A DNA stretch of 64,000 bases. It comes from Tubulanus polymorphus (taxonomy: Eukaryota > Nemertea > Palaeonemertea > Tubulaniformes > Tubulanidae). Position numbers and translations under genes: made by a program. The notes below the pieces were generated by a model that was given only the letters and a program-made list of their open reading frames with translations, searched no databases and was not told the DNA's origin. Positions 47,099-60,033 of the stretch are shown piece by piece. How positions within the stretch are numbered: position 1 is the stretch's first letter; every line of letters begins with the position of its first letter. Where the stretch lies: the NCBI RefSeq assembly GCF_964204645.1, contig NC_134028.1, positions 4,438,501 through 4,502,500 of the forward strand, in the 5' to 3' direction.

Positions 47099-50000
47099 AT
47101 GCGACATCGAAGCACTATTAGAGTTGTTTATGGCTTCGCGAATTTGTTTATCTTCGAATTAATTTTATTCATTTCATCGTGTAATAGTTTAGTAGAGAAT
47201 ATATACTTCATTCCTGAGTTTATGGACGGATTAGAACTGGACGGACCGTACATCGCTGATTTCAGGAGAAACGACCACTTCGGCTGTGTTATAGAGTGCA
47301 ACCTTCGTCCGAATTGTCTTTCGAGCAATTATCATCCGACGCTAAAACTCTGTCAGCTCTCTGACAAAGACGCTTGCAACGCAAAACTGGTGCCATCGAA
47401 TCATACGGTTGTACCCACGTTCAAGGTGAGCCTTTATACGAACCACTATTTCTACATATATACATCAAAGATTATTTCAAAAAAATCATAAACATTGATG
47501 AAACTCTCTGTCCGTGTTGTAAACATTGAATATGAAATTCCAGACTAAGATAAAAAGATACAATCCAAAATGTTTCAGTATTCTTGAAGATGACTAACTA
47601 AAGAATCTAATGAATATTAGCTCAAAGAAAACATTTTGGGTTCTTTTCTATTCTTAGCATGGGGGTCTATATGTAAAGCCCAACGCACACGGCACCGAAA
47701 AAACGTTTTTTCCTCGTGAAAACAACGTTTTCGATGTTTTTTGCTATGCTGTGTGCGGGGGAGGCAAAACACAAAACGCCGAACTGAAAAACGTGAAACA
47801 AATGTTTTGCCGTGTGCGTTGGGCTTTAAGAAACGGGTATTCACTTATTCTGTCTTTATCAGTAATTGTTTTGTTGGGGTACTTTCACTAACTACATTTT
47901 ACCCGTGTCTGAACTACCAAACCTTGGATCATGCGCTCTAAAACGATGCCCATGAAAGCAGGTTTGGCTTAAGTTGAAATTAGTTTCAACTGGGAATCCT
48001 AGGATGACTTTATCATATAATATCATATTATATTATATCATTATTTACCATCAAAGAAAGCCACGCCTATACAGCCTTTTAGTTTTGATATTTAATGCCC
48101 TTTGAGAAAAATGTGTAACTTAACGCGACTCTCTGAATGGTTCTTTATCAGTGTGCTGCCCGTGTACAGAGTGCAGTGACTGATCTAATGATGATCTGTC
48201 TTAAAATTTGTCTTAAAATAGTGATTCACCCTGTTGGTTATTTGATTTATCAGATTTCTATTGATTTGGTGCTCCTTACAAACCGCACCAATCATGCCGG
48301 GAGCAAAACAGGGGGTTTGATTTTGAAATCGGAAATCGAATGCAAATATATAGCTAACTGTGTATTGACCGGTGGTCGAATTTACAGAATTTTCTGTTTA
48401 AATTGAAGTACATAATTGGAATTTTCGGTTCCGGTTCATTAAATAATCTTCTGATTTATACATATGAAATTTCTTGAAATAGGATTTCGGTCTGGCGTTG
48501 TCTGGTGGTATGTATCGGTTTTCCTAAGCGTTGTCGGGTGGTATTACATATATTTCAATGCATGTAAATATATATGAAATTTCCGATAAAAATTAGAAAT
48601 TCTATGTGCGGAGAAGAGTTTTTTTTTCGTTTTTTTATCTTTGAGGAAGCGAATACTGATATACGTACTATCACAAGTGAATTCGGTGCAAATCATATTC
48701 GTTAGAACAATAGTTTTATCGAATATATTCAGCCTGGCACATGCTTGTTGTGGGTTGAAAACGTGTGTTTTTATTGGCTAATTACTTCTTTCACTAATTA
48801 TATGTTGAACACAGGAATGAATCGAGAACTTATAGTCGTTGTCGTTAATATTTTATTCATAAACGATATGCTTGTATTAGTCCGCTGCGCTCTGAATCAG
48901 CTACTGAATGTACGTTCTAATTTACAGTTTTTTAACGCCGTTGCTCGAAAATAGAATTTAACTAAACTCATTAACATTAATGGTTCAATTTCCTCAATTT
49001 CATTACTCCCGCGGCTCATTGATTTATTAGGTAGGCCTATTCTATTACTATATATATATGGTAGCAAGTATGTGTTTATTACTAATGTACAGTCGGTCGG
49101 TAACGCTAGAGGAGCACTTTCAGTTTTGACGTTACTTCAATGAGCCACTCACACATGCTTGACGGCCAAATATGCAATCTGAAAAATGACCTAATAATCT
49201 TTCCATACCGGCCCCGTTTTCATGATAATGTAAAAACCAAATCTTTAGGGTGTGAGACGTGAGGGATCTATAGAAAATTTACGTTCAATATCTAGAATTT
49301 CCGTCAAAAATGTAATCCTTGAAAAGCTCAGCTAGATGTTGATCCATTCGTTTTTTTTTTTTAGGAACAAGAATTTCCTCGCTGTTGTAAAGAGTTGTGG
49401 CTAGCAGACGATCAGCCCGATCAAGAACACGTGATTTACTACCAGAGAATCACCCCGATGCGTTTATTCTGTTATCAGAAATATTCTGAATTCATCACTT
49501 TAAAAACTGGATCGTCTGAAAACTACATCGATTGCTACGGAAGTACTTGGCCCGAACATGGATTTTCTAGATTCACAAAAATACGGTTAGATCCGATGGT
49601 ACGTGTAAACTAAGCCCTCTTCCTTGGCTATTTAGATGTTTAAGGTTAACATTTATTCAAAATGAATTGTCGTAAAATTATGCGCTCCAAAATTATATAT
49701 GCTCAAAGTGATCAGAATTTCCGAGATCGATTGCACTCTCAATATATACTTGGATTAAAGAACAATCTAATCAGCTCATTTGGCTTCTTATCAAATACCA
49801 GTATTTAAGTCAATTTTGTTTCTAGTCAATCTTACTACTTAAGGCCAATCTAATTTTGGTTCTATATTGCAATACCAATGGTGGCTGATTCGGGCCATTA
49901 AATAGAATACCTGGTATGTAAATAAGGGTGCCAGAACGCCGGAACGCCAAAACGAAATAAAACGTCAAATTTTCTTTAAAAATCTGTTTTGGCACACCAA

Positions 50001-50717
50001 AACAAAGAAATTCCGTTTTCGCGCCCCCACCAAAACGAACTTTCATTTTGGCGGCTCCACCAAAACAACGAAAAACGTCGAAATTTCTCTAAAAATACGT
50101 TTTGGCGCGCCAAAACAAAGATTATTCAGCCACCATAATTACCAGTCTGAGTTTATCCCGGACTTGGTAATTTTTAGCACATTGTACCCTGGGCATTTTA
50201 CTACTGATTTGTCGATATTTTCTGCAGACGCTGGAAGTTAAAAGGAATGATTTGACGTTCGCAACGAATCCATCCACAGGGAAGCTATATCAATACGGCC
50301 ATTCATGCGACTGTGACAGTAACCGAGATGGCTTGACAAAAATGAATTTAGAACAAACCGGATTCAAATTTGCCGGAAAAGTAAGTTTACAAGCAAAATC
50401 GTACCAACTTTCAATAGCAAAACAATGATGTTAAGGATTGAGTTTCATGTCGACTTCGACTCGAGGGTTGAAATATTAGATATTGACCGAGGATACAGTT
50501 ATTTCGAGGATATTTCCACGGTAAACACCAAACTTGGCACGATAGTTTACGCGAAACTATTTTTTTCTGTTTTTTTTTTCAGCCGCAATACGTGAACAGT
50601 GGATATCGACCGAGTATGCAGATATTAAAGGCCACAGATACGATCAGTCTTGTGAAATGTAACGGCCGTTGTGCTTACTGCAAACTAAAAAATCCTCTCA
50701 AACTTGCGATTGTATGA
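47099..50717 (+). CDS. Secreted PAN/apple-like plus GON-domain protein
   Basis: Four exons (47099-47425, 49365-49598, 50228-50380, 50583-50717), all phase 0, encode 282 residues. Residues 1-31 form a signal peptide (LFIFELILFISSCNS). The first domain is PAN/apple-like: FGCVIECNLRPNCLSSNYHP followed by LKLCQLSDKDAC. The rest matches the GON domain that ends ADAMTS9/ADAMTS20-type proteases: RLFCYQKYSEFITLKTGSSE, NYIDCYG, FTKIRLDPMTLEVKRNDLTF, then YVNSGYRPSMQILKATDTIS and the terminal CNGRCAYCK, like the GKCGGYCGKC of ADAMTS GON domains. No protease, disintegrin or thrombospondin repeat is present, so this is a standalone GON protein, presumably extracellular. AATAAA at 50841-50846 is a good end signal. 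The first exon is joined on phase and open frame across a 1.9-kb intron; that join is the weakest part. Confidence 0.75.
47674..47828. mobile_element. 155-bp MITE in the PAN-GON intron
   Basis: TAAAGCCCAACGCACACGGC at the left end is matched in reverse complement by GCCGTGTGCGTTGGGCTTTA at the right end, so the terminal inverted repeats are about 20 bp and perfect. If the outer TA on each side is the target duplication, it fits a Tc1/mariner-type MITE. The interior is rich in AAAACG/CGTTTT and partly self-complementary. Confidence 0.8.
49945..50125 (+). repeat. Degenerate duplication, AAAACGTC-TTTTGGCxCxCCAAAAC unit
   Basis: Two units of about 60 bp each contain AAAACGTC, AATTTCTTTAAAAAT, CGTTTTGGC and GCCAAAACAAAGA (first about 49960-50010, second about 50070-50120). 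Each includes a palindromic GTTTTGGCxxxCCAAAAC. It lies in an intron of the PAN-GON gene and may be a decayed MITE pair. Confidence 0.6.
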
Positions 50718-51631
50718 ATTTAATGCTCTATTTCTCTCTTGAAACAGTAATGTTTGTCGTTCACTTTGCTCTAAGTGTCATGTTCTACGATTGTGGTGAG
50801 TTTCAAGGTCATCATTTTTTGTAAATGTGTATAAAAATGGAATAAAAAATCATATTATGCAAATTCTATGTTAATGAATCTGCCTCAAAATGTAATTCGA
50901 AAAGTAGATACGTAAATGCATGGTTGATCATCGCAAGGTTCGTAGGATGTACATATTAAAAATAAATCAATTATAAAAACTGATGACATTATTCGTCTAT
51001 TCGTTTTGAAAAGGAAAAGTAATAACCACAGGAAGGAGGTCATGTGTATGTTCTTCGAGTGTTCGTATAACAACACAAAAAGCCGCAAGTTTATGGAGCT
51101 GTATACACTGTACACAGCTTAGTGTCCACGCCGCCACGTGCTCTTAATACACAGGTCCACCGCAAAGTTGAGGTACCGGTATTGCGTGGCGTTCTATGGC
51201 GAAAATACGTACGTATTCCTTTAAGTAATTCAGAGCTGTTTTAATAGTTGATTATGGGATCGGGGGATGACCTATAGCATGTTAGCTATGTTCCTGGAAA
51301 ACCTTGAGAGTTACAGTCATAGTAGATGCGGGTTGTTTTTCCAGTTAAAACTATTTGCAGTTTCAATCACAAGCCGAAAGCACAGGGGCTCGTAAAAGTT
51401 ATAGGGTGAATAGTTAGTAGGCCATATCATATCTCTCGTTCGAGTCCCCGATATTGGATGACAGGTGTTATTTATCAATAGTATAAGCTACTAAGTAACT
51501 ATTTACCCCCAAACTTCAAATACGAACCCCAGGTGCCCGACATAATGCGCCAGAACAGATTCCAGATTTGATAGAGACCGATCGAGACCTCCCTTCTTTC
51601 ATTAGTTGTATTTCTATGTAGACGTGTCGAG
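50718..51631. other. 3' UTR of the PAN-GON gene and THYN1 upstream region
   Basis: The polyadenylation signal is at 50841-50846. A TCGTTCGAGTCCCCG string near 51438 resembles a tRNA T-arm, but no complete tRNA can be folded around it. Nothing else was recognised. Confidence 0.45.
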
Positions 51632-52237
51632 ATGCCTCCAAGAAAGAAAGCGAAGACTTCAGTAGAGAAGCCGGCGAGTAGCGCGGCGGCGGCGGCGAAT
51701 AAATCAACCGAAAGTGTTTCCTATTCTCATTGGCTCATAAAATCGGAACCGGAAAGCAGATTAGAGAAGGGTATCGACGTTAAATTCGGCATCGAGGATC
51801 TGAAGAATGAGCCGGAGCAGACCGCGTGCTGGGACGGAGTCAGGAACTATCAGGCGCGAAACTTCATGCGACTGATGAAAGTTGGACAACGAGCGTTTTT
51901 CTATCACAGCAATTGTAAACCACCGGGTGTTATTGGAATTGTTGAGATTGTCAAAGAAAGCTACGTCGATCATACCCAGTTCGATAAGAAAGATCCCCAT
52001 TTTGACCCTTCCAGTAAACGGGAGAACCCGAAGTGGTCTATGGTCGATGTCAAATTCATTCGTATGCTAAAACGATATATTCCCTTACACGAGTTGAAAC
52101 GGTTGCATCTCGAACATAAGCAACGCGAGGGTCCTCTCGCAAACCTAGCTCTCTTCACTAAAGCGAGGTTATCGGTACAACCATTAACTACTGACGAATG
52201 GGATTTCATTTTGAGTTTGGAAGATGAAGAGCCTTGA
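51632..52237 (+). CDS. THYN1: Thymocyte nuclear protein 1 (EVE-domain protein)
   Basis: One intronless frame of 201 residues. The first ~30 residues are basic and alanine-rich (MPPRKKAKTSVEKPA), a likely nuclear-localisation tail. The EVE (PUA-like) domain follows: YSHWLIKSEPESRLEKGIDV, TACWDGVRNYQARNFMR, MKVGQRAFFYHSNCKPPGVI and PKWSMVDVKFIRML, ending LTTDEWDFILSLEDEEP. These blocks are diagnostic of THYN1/Thy28, a nuclear protein whose EVE fold is thought to bind modified bases in nucleic acid. Length and domain order match the family. AATAAA at 52299-52304 and 52313-52318 end the transcript. It is convergent with the LMTK gene. Confidence 0.95.
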   Translation: MPPRKKAKTSVEKPASSAAAAANKSTESVSYSHWLIKSEPESRLEKGIDVKFGIEDLKNEPEQTACWDGVRNYQARNFMRLMKVGQRAFFYHSNCKPPGVIGIVEIVKESYVDHTQFDKKDPHFDPSSKRENPKWSMVDVKFIRMLKRYIPLHELKRLHLEHKQREGPLANLALFTKARLSVQPLTTDEWDFILSLEDEEP

Positions 52238-54025
52238 ATGAACTTTAGAGACTTCTTCTCAAGGAGGTCAGATCGACAAAGAATTATTGCCTGAGAAAAA
52301 TAAACCTTTAAAAATAAAGCTTTAATTAATTACATACAAATAATATGTTTATTTTGATACTTAAAAATTAACAATACATGATACAATCAAATACAGTGTA
52401 CTACAATAAAATACTTATTATCATTTCAGTTATTTTTATTGTTAAGTTATAATGATGTAGACATCAAATTTAGACGGTTCAGAATCAGCAGCTTTGATTA
52501 TGTTTATAAATTCCATACATTCTTTACGATTCAATTCGCGACGACCGAAATTAGGGGACGGACACAAGTTGACTTGTTTGGAAGGAATCTGATTAACTAG
52601 TAAAATGAAAATATGGCAAATAGAAAGAAACGACCTTTTTGTTTGAATGACTAGTGTTTTAGTTACAGTTCATAATCATCGCTCTAGACACTGGATCTAG
52701 CTCCACAGTCGTTGATAAATGTGAACCCTTCAGTTAACATCAGTTCATTTCGGATGTAATTATAATCAAATTTGGACCATGAACTGTAGAACACGTAGAT
52801 CCACACGTAACTATTCAATTAATTTCCCACCGTGAACTGCTAACTGTAAAACCTACTAAAACCAACTAAATTGGAGTTAAATTAATTGAGACAGAATCAA
52901 ATGAAATGCACTTTTACATGAATAAATACATGTAAAATAATTCATTAACTAGATTAGTTTTTGATGAGCTGCAGAAATAATTAGACACACGCTTAGAATA
53001 AAATCACACATCAGAATAATAGAAAGCGAGTTCACCAACCACAAATCTATCAAAAAACGTCCATATTGTACGAATTATACATAGATTTTACAAGACGTTT
53101 CCATCGAATTACAGGAAGACACTTCCAACACGCTCATTATGCATCAGATAAGACATTCCTTTGTGTCAGTCTTCTAAGCATTTTCTGGCGTATACATGAA
53201 CACGTTGATTACTAAGAGCCTTCACATTTGTATATGATAAATGACAATACATACTTTCCTTAATAAATGGCTAGATATAAATTTATAGTAAAAGATAATA
53301 AGTGATACCGGTATGTATAGATGACTGTCTTACAAAGTTTTAACAACAACAATTTTACAGAAAGAATTTCAGGTACAAAATTTTATCTGAAATTTGTATA
53401 GCACCTATATACTAACTATGCAGCAGACTCCGTTCAAAGTCGGATCCGTTGAACTCAAGAGCTGGATGTTCCTTGTTGATATATTTTTGCGACACTACGT
53501 ACATATTAAATACCCGGTATGAAACATCCAAACTCAGTCGGACATTTTTCTGGTCCGACTAACGCGGTGTCTACTGCATTTCACTGCAGGGTCACTCAAA
53601 GTTCAGATTTTTTCATGCTTCCATCTTCTGAATCAGTGCTGCTTCCCATTTGTAACAATAACGCGTTCCTATTTCCTGTAATATTTAAAGACCGAATTAT
53701 AGACGAATGTACTGCAAACCCAAGTCATACATACCTTTATACCATATATACCTTTTATATTCAGTGAACTGTGGACGGCTGATTCAGAATCATCTGTAAA
53801 TCTGGGCTCATCTGAAAACAAGTGATTACAGTGTAGAACAGCCACACTGACTCGGACGTGGAGAATAGATGATAAAATTAATCCTAGCTTCATACAAATT
53901 AAAAGGATTAAAAACTTGATTTATTCATCGTATCAAAAATCAAAAGAAAATTAGTTTCGAAATCTCTCTTAAAGACCATCATCAGGTGCGAAAATACTGA
54001 AATTTCGTTTTAGATTTATGTACTA
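52238..54025. other. THYN1 3' UTR and probable long LMTK 3' UTR
   Basis: Beyond the THYN1 polyadenylation signals no gene is seen. On the minus strand AATAAA (plus TTTATT, about 52348) could end an LMTK transcript, giving a 3' UTR near 1.7 kb. A decayed member of the GGATC-AGCTCCACAG hairpin family lies at about 52690-52870. Confidence 0.45.
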
Positions 54026-57000
54026 CTAGTGGTCATGGTAAGTGAATAATAGTGAGGCCACAGAACTCGGGTTGTGAAATACACTCATAGCTTTATAATG
54101 AAACTCACTAAGAATATCACTGATTTCTCTTTCAATTTCAGCATTTACATCTACTACATCATCCTCTCCATCACTGGATTCACTACTGCTCTCTTTGGGA
54201 TAACTAAAAACGTCTGGCTCTTCCAACTCATCAAACGACACTGCCTTTAACTTCGCCTTCTGAATTCAACAGAATTAGACTCTTCACAGAAGAAAACAGA
54301 GAGAAGAGACAATACTAACTATAAAGAATGATTTTGAACTTAATTACCCCTGGTTTCCTAAATGAGCTCCTTTTCCGAACTGATTTACCATCTTGGTCGA
54401 TGACAGTTGTAAATTCACGAGTGAAATAATGATTATCGGGATCAACGTGTGGCATTTCTTCAGGAGCATCAGATACATCAATCTCGGAGTCTTTCATATC
54501 CATCGCCTGTTTATCAAAATAATAAATGATAATCATGCACTATAAATTATGATTTAAGGTGGTGTTTATATATATATATATATATAAACCTGATTAGGAA
54601 ATCGTTCGCCAAATGCTTGTCTCGTTGTATGTGGATCTACATGTTGATGATGACGATGGTGATGATGTTGATGTATGTGACTCTCACTAGGTGGCGTCTC
54701 CGGAGACCCGAGGGACATATCATCGTCCCAATCATCGAACTTCATTGTAACCGCGCCAATACCAACTTTCTTCTTCCCGGTCGGGCTATCTTGCGAAGTT
54801 TCAGAATTAGAAATTGAATTTATGATGGATGGCATCAGTGCATCAGTAGAATCTGAAACAAAACAAAGTATATCAGAGCCACAAGAAGAGGGTGAGAGAA
54901 AAAAGTAACTAGTAAAGTTGGTGAGTACCTTGTTGACTAGAGGTGTGGGTTTCATTGTGCATGGATTGGTTGTAAGTGATTGGAAAGTGAATTGTTTGTT
55001 TGGAAGGTGATTCTAATTCATCCTCAGTGCGTTCAGTTTCCGGTAGATTAGTTGGAATGTAAGGTGTTGTAGTACCTCCTGACAGAAGTAGATCCTGCGG
55101 GAATGATGATGAAGCCGGCGGATCCTCGGTATCCGGGGATACAGTAATTGGTTCGAATGCAGCAGTTGGTACCGGTATCATCATCAGTGGAGATGGAGCT
55201 CTCGGTGGTTGATTTATTTGTAACTCGTTTGAGTTTTTCATCTGATTTTGCGAAGTTAAGTTATCGACTTCGAAATCGTACAAATCAGAAATGACATTCG
55301 GGTGCATGAGAGCATTGTTTGTTTCTTCAGGTGCCGATAGTTGTGTCAACGGTGGGATAGCTGCTGATAGTTGTGTAGCTTCAGATTGTTGTGTATCAAC
55401 TGTAAGTTGTAATGTGTCTGGAAGTGGGTTGATGATACTCTTTGATACTTCGGGTTTCTGCTCATCTTTATTTCCCCACGCAATAGTCTCCTCGTTTGTA
55501 TCAGTGAGTTTAATCGATGTTCTTGGTTTTACTGATGGTTTTATCATCATCTCTTCGATGACCTGGTTGGAAATTACAGGTTCAACAGTAACCACTGTTG
55601 GCTGTTCTTTGGGCATCATTTGTTCCCATCTTTTATCAAAAGCGGCTACATCAGCATCTTCCTGCGATTGTTTAAGCTGTTTAAGAAGCTCATGGATCTC
55701 AGAAAGAGATTTACGATTTGCAGGTTCTTCAGTCCAACATGTCAACATTACTTCATATCTACAACACAAAGGTACATAGAAGTTCAGATACGGACTACAG
55801 TTTAAGTTTAACTGATACAATTAAAAAAGGTTCTAAAGATGATGATAACGTAGAACGTAGTTTATGAAGGGAACCACAGGTCTTAAGAAAGCAATGAAGA
55901 AATCAAGAAGATCTTCAGAAGTGTTCATTATGTTATTTGAGTTGTGTCTTACAGTTTCTCTTTATGTTTCACAAGTCCTACAGGTGATGGTAAGATAAAC
56001 CGCTCTTTCGACAGGATCTTCTGAATCAAATCACTGTCTGAAATATTATCATACGGCAATTTCCCGAAATGAACCATCTCCCAAAGAGCCACACCGAACG
56101 ACCTGAAATTGTTTACCATACAGAACAATGTCATTAGAATATCAATGAAGTATGATATGCAAGCAGTCAAGTCCCTGTACTTACCATACATTAGCTTTCT
56201 TGTCGATTTTGTTCATGTAAATCTGTCCTAGATTAGAATGAATAGACTCTGGTGCACACCATCTCAGAGGAATCGGGTTACCCAGTGAAAAGTGGTAGTC
56301 ATCCTGCAAGAGACATAATCACTTAAGGTATTTGATCGCCAAACAAGAGCAAATTATCATACAAATTTTCATAATGTATGTCTCTCATAATCATACAGGG
56401 TCCCTACAGATCAGTCATTCCTGGATATAAGGAGTTTTCAAGGAGTTCTAAAGGAAAAAATTTCATATTCTAAGGAAGCATCTGCATCACTTTCTCATTA
56501 CCCAATAATACTGCTTATCTCGGTAAGCCATTGATTCAATGATATTGTAGGCACATCTTCCCACAACCAATATTTCGTTTCTAATTCAATTACCACCTAA
56601 TTGGTTAAAAATAATCCAGGTCCCAACTGTATCGATTTAAGGGGAGTCTACTATACAACTAAGACCAGCCAAAAATTTCTGATTGACTATTTCTCAAAAT
56701 TGAAGGAGTTTTGGGCATTATGTTCAAACTTAAGATGTTTCAAGCACCTGTAAAAGCATTTTCCGTTTTGAAGGAGTTTTCATGGAATCAAGGAGTCGTA
56801 GGGACCCTGTCATATATGGATTGGTGCTAAAGATAGAATCCACGTGTAATCAAGTGTGTCACACGTACTATAGGGATTTCTACAACTGCTGCTGATGTGA
56901 TGAAGAATTCAACATTGTGTAATGAGGTAGATATTCACAGCTGGGTTTTAGAAAGAATTAATCACCAATAGGAAAAATCATTATGATGAATAGTTTTAGT

Positions 57001-59358
57001 GCAAAGTGCTCTTCTGGATATATTTTCAATTGCTGTTAAGAAGAAGACACACCAGGAATGGTTGGAAAATCTGACAAACACAAGATATTGAATCAAAATG
57101 GTTATTAGTTAAGCATGATATACAATCATTTTAGACAAGCCATTGCATGATGGCCGCCTTAATAATTCATCCATGATGATTCTACAGAGGCAGTCATCTT
57201 TATGGAAGGAAAAATAGTAAGCACTAAATGATAGAGCAATATTTAGCATTTCTACTAGTATCATTAGCTCATATGCTTGTCTTCAATTATCATTTAATTG
57301 TTTGCCACATATGATTCATTAATCACTCGATTATTTGCGGGATACATTGAATGGAAAATAGGCTGCCATCAATTTTTCATTATATTTTCATTGACTGATT
57401 ATTGAGTACTGTAATATATGAAAGTTTCAAAAAAGCAAGATGATCTCATTAGATCGAAGCAGGTTAGAAGGGTTGCACATGCTGGAACATAAACCTTATA
57501 AGTCTCCTCAGAAATGCCATAATCGCCTATTTTAATAGACATATCAATAGACACCATGCAGTTTCTTAATGCGAAATCACTGAAAAATGAACCGACATGC
57601 GAAATACAATAACATAGCTTTTATACAAACTACCAGATTAAGAGGGCATGACATTACACATTATATGTTTCATTTATAGCGTATTTCATAGTTTTATCAC
57701 ATCGAATTGCAGGTAACTTACTGGTGAATGAAGTTATGTTGATGAAGACAATATAAACCAGCAGCTAAATCACACGAATACTTCAACAACGTTCCACGGA
57801 TATTGAACGAATTTATTTCGTTTTTACGCTTCAACAAAAAAGCTTTTAAATCTCCCTACAAATATAGACAAACGTCCCGAAATCAATGCGTATTTTGTCT
57901 CACGAGGAAAGTTTTAATGGGAACAATAAGATACGTACCAATGGGAAGTATTCCATAATGATCAGATATGGAACGTTTTCCGTACAAACACCAAGAATTC
58001 TCATCAAATTCTGATGATCCAATTCCCTAGAATTTAAAATATCAAGATTAATCACAAAACATCCTTTCAATTATGGGCTGCATGGCCTGAGTGGGCCGGT
58101 GTATATAGATAGATTATTACCATATAGCAGACTACTGTTACCTGTAAGGAATGTTATCCATCATGAATCGATATTGTTCATCCTGTGTCGCGGTCGGTTC
58201 AAGCATTTTTATGGCTACTTTCGACTTCCTCATTCCCATCACAATCCTTTGAGCTTCAGCCTGTAAAACGCGCCCGAACCAACCACTTCCGAGTTCTTTA
58301 ATAAACTGTATCTGTGAACGAGGGAACTGTTTCTCCTTCGCTGCAACAATTAAGCATCACATAAATCACTACGAGATAGCTAATTATATAAACGGCCCAT
58401 CCTCCAAAGGCAAGGTTTGAAGGTCGTACCAAAGTATTTAGAGCAATTTTATTCAAAAGAGCATCCTCTTTAGACTGTAGAAGTACCATTTTCCAGATTT
58501 TTGACAAAGTTTTGCCTTTTCTTTACAGAAACCGACTTAAAATAAATTCAACTTCAATAATTATGAGGGTCTCATCACAGACCCCCTGAATCCACTCTAG
58601 TAGCACATTATACCTGATAACTCCTCAGTGCCAAGGTTTTGACTGGCACTCCTCGCGATACGAGGATGTAAAGTACATTGACCGAAATCCCTCGGCAGGA
58701 TTGAAGCGGAACGTGGCTCTTCATTAACGACAACCACCGCTGGCGCCACCTTCTCATTCAGATTCAAACTACCCGTCATGTCATTTCTAGTTACAGTGTA
58801 TGTTCCTTGTGGTGAATCAACATCTTCACTGTGCTGCTGATGCTGTTCATCTTCAAATCTCTGCAAATAAGTCATGAATATGGTCACCTAAATCAAAACC
58901 TTGGTTCACCCCGACACCAACCCGCAGTATCCTAATCTATATCTGGTATATACCTACGTAGAACAAATGAGTTTGCACTAGCCTTCTTAGGGGAGTAGGA
59001 TTTTGATTCTGGATGCCAGCCTTAGATAAGCCCCTGTTAGTACAGGGGAGGGCTGAGGCCTTCAGATTCTCTCTACTCTGCTTAGTAGGCCTATACCTGA
59101 TCGTTGGTAGAAAGCTTTTTATAATCGGATGGGCTTGTCAATATCTAGAATCATGAAACTCTGTCTCGGGTTACTAACTACATGTATAAAGTAAAATAAA
59201 CGCTGAAATGGTACTTTGCTCACCTCGAATTTGAACTGTTTGTAACAACATAAACAAACAACAATCGTGAAAGTGGCTCCGAGAAGCGACGCTAATGATC
59301 CAATTATAATTATTATAATCACTCCACCATCACTGCTGGCTTCATCAATCATCTTCAA
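54026..59358 (-). CDS. LMTK: Lemur tyrosine kinase (LMTK/AATYK family)
   Basis: Twelve exons: 59224-59358, 58614-58860, 58142-58340, 57939-58026, 57722-57855, 57495-57579, 56185-56303, 55953-56102, 54929-55758, 54590-54853, 54348-54506 and 54026-54259. Exon 1 holds a membrane segment (GGVIIIIIIGSLASLLGATF); a further 5' exon may be missing, otherwise MIDEASS is the start. The kinase domain has glycine loop ELGSGWFGRV, catalytic lysine in VAIKML, HSDFALRNC and DYG where most kinases have HRDLAxRN and DFG, and then LRWCAPES, NVWSFGVALWEMV and a final block near CWTEEPANRKS. HSD-ALRNC, DYG and the tail AAFDKRWEQMMP are LMTK hallmarks. The C-terminal region is long, acidic and low-complexity. Its last exon starts with KAVSF, an RVxF-type PP1-docking motif followed by DELEEPDVFSYP, as in mammalian LMTKs. 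LMTKs are endomembrane kinases acting in trafficking and neurite growth and binding PP1. Confidence 0.9.
56397..56809. repeat. Dispersed repeat with CAGGGTCC ends (copy in LMTK intron)
   Basis: The left end CAGGGTCCCTACAGATCAG and right end GTCGTAGGGACCCTG are inverted copies. The interior repeats AAGGAGTTTTC-AAGGAGT-CT. It has the same end structure as the elements at 16600-16853 and 20055-20118. The outer 8 bases on each side do not match clearly, so a target duplication is not established. Confidence 0.6.
56810..57494. other. Intron of the LMTK gene, nothing recognised
   Basis: The rest of the long intron between the activation-segment exons has no frame with coding character and no further repeat that I could define. 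Confidence 0.5.
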
Positions 59359-60033
59359 CTGCAAACCAATCAACCGACCGAACAACAAGTCAAGAATAAA
59401 ACAATTTTTGACGATCAACTATCTCTAATTACGATCTTGGAAGCTCATGCACTAAGTTACGCAGTGTGACATTGACTGCCAGCTCATCAATGTATAGTAA
59501 CAGAAATATGGGTAAATATGACTTGTCATTGAGTGAAACCAACTTCACGAGAAAGAAGAACGGATAATAATTTGTTTATGTTTTGTTTATTTAGTATAAG
59601 GGAGGCGTACATCCACCATTTTGAACGCAGCGTTCTCGTTGCACATGGTTTATCTCGCGAGAATTCAGTCAAAATAAAAATCCAATAAAACTTTCTTATT
59701 GACTTAGCAGAAATATCTATTTCCTATGTGTTAGGGAAAATAAACTTCAGACAATTGAAACTGTCCAGGTTTGAATATATATATATAAATAGCCTAATAA
59801 TTAGAAAGTAGAAAGGGTTCGAATGCCACTTTTATCTAGGTTTTTTAACCAGACTCCCCGATATTTTCAATACGATATTTTTTCCACATGATAATTACAA
59901 AACATTTGATATTAAATTATTAGGAACTGCATGAGTCGCACTATTTCGATTAGTTTATGAATTAACGATTTTCGCCGCCACTAGGTGGTGCTTCGGGACA
60001 TTTGCCATTTTTCTAGTCTCCAAATATTTTGAC
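59359..60033. other. LMTK upstream region
   Basis: No gene is supported. A first LMTK exon or its promoter may be in this stretch. It ends at ATTTTGAC (60026-60033), the left target duplication of the foldback element. Confidence 0.4.

Noticed and set aside
55291-55779. 162-residue Ser/Cys-rich plus-strand frame
   Set aside because: It is antisense to the large LMTK C-terminal exon.
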